The position numbers were made by a program, and so were the translations under genes. From assembly GCA_023150835.1 (NCBI GenBank), contig JAKLKB010000001.1:62001-126000 (forward strand): 64,000 nucleotides of DNA. The letters run 5' to 3'. Shown here in pieces: positions 63,984-64,000 of the stretch. Each line of letters opens with the position of its first letter. Position 1 is the first letter of the stretch. Source of the DNA: Myxococcota bacterium (GTDB lineage: Bacteria; Myxococcota_C; UBA6777). The notes below the pieces were generated by a model, which made no database searches, was not told where the DNA came from, and was given only the letters and a program-made list of their open reading frames with translations.

Positions 63984-64000
63984 ATGGCGAGAGCAATTCC
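63984..64000 (+). CDS. 5' end of a gene, probably rplE (L5)
   Basis: Only the first codons are present (ATG at 63984, M-A-R-A-I). AGGTGAC lies 4-5 nt upstream. Position after rplX and the MAR- start suggest ribosomal protein L5, the usual next gene; the window ends too early to be sure. The 124-bp gap before it has no other feature. Confidence 0.5.

Overview
The window looks like a chromosome segment of a deltaproteobacterial, myxobacteria-like organism (Myxococcota or a close relative). It is moderately GC-rich and uses GTG and TTG starts freely. The pointers to this group are a very large secreted protein ending in a GGCGC-type, myxosortase-like sorting tail; Cys-rich lipoproteins of the kind common there; a protein resembling the DUF2378/TIGR02265 Myxococcus paralogue family; long proline/alanine-rich tails; and many intergenic palindromic repeats. 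The species cannot be named from sequence reading alone. No prophage, CRISPR array, intact transposase, rRNA or tRNA gene was seen.

Region 1 (1-30.4 kb) is mostly accessory or lineage-specific. It holds a divergent malate synthase, an MlaF-type ABC ATPase, a PA14-domain membrane protein, two YceI proteins, a 3-hydroxyisobutyrate-dehydrogenase-like oxidoreductase, a membrane-anchored archaemetzincin-like protease, an MJ1255-type glycosyltransferase, O-acetylhomoserine sulfhydrylase (metY), a MAPEG protein, an isochorismatase-family hydrolase, a 1632-residue beta-helix/Ig/FN3 surface protein, an M20 peptidase, a TonB C-terminal-domain protein, a Cys-rich lipoprotein and a multidomain phospholipase-D protein. 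Between them lie at least three families of small repeats: a ~115-bp structured element (about a dozen copies, four of them in tandem after metY), a 120-bp element with perfect 18-bp terminal inverted repeats, and a composite 14.1-14.7 kb island.

Region 2 (30.9-41 kb) is housekeeping. dnaA, dnaN, recF and glgA run forward and converge on a reverse cluster, sixA, ppk and ppx, in which ppk and ppx overlap by 4 bp. The SixA phosphatase carries a tail of about 380 residues built of short tandem repeats. Replication initiation genes thus sit next to glycogen synthesis and polyphosphate turnover.

Region 3 (41-56 kb) is envelope-related. It holds an alpha-2-macroglobulin-like lipoprotein with a CxEQ thioester motif and a huge low-complexity insert, lgt (prolipoprotein diacylglyceryl transferase) with a basic tail, the 3' remnant of an ADP-ribosylglycohydrolase gene, a polytopic membrane protein, a GYF-like/TPR protein of about 1350 residues, two tiny overlapping ORFs and an AMIN/Amidase_3 murein amidase.

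Region 4 (56-64 kb) is the str-S10-spc ribosomal protein cluster: rpsL, rpsG, rpsJ, rplC, rplD, rplW, rplB, rpsS, rplV, rpsC, rplP, rpmC, rpsQ, rplN, rplX and the first codons of a gene that is probably rplE. fusA and tuf, usually between rpsG and rpsJ, are absent. Two near-consensus sigma70-type promoters are visible, one before rpsL and one between rpmC and rpsQ.
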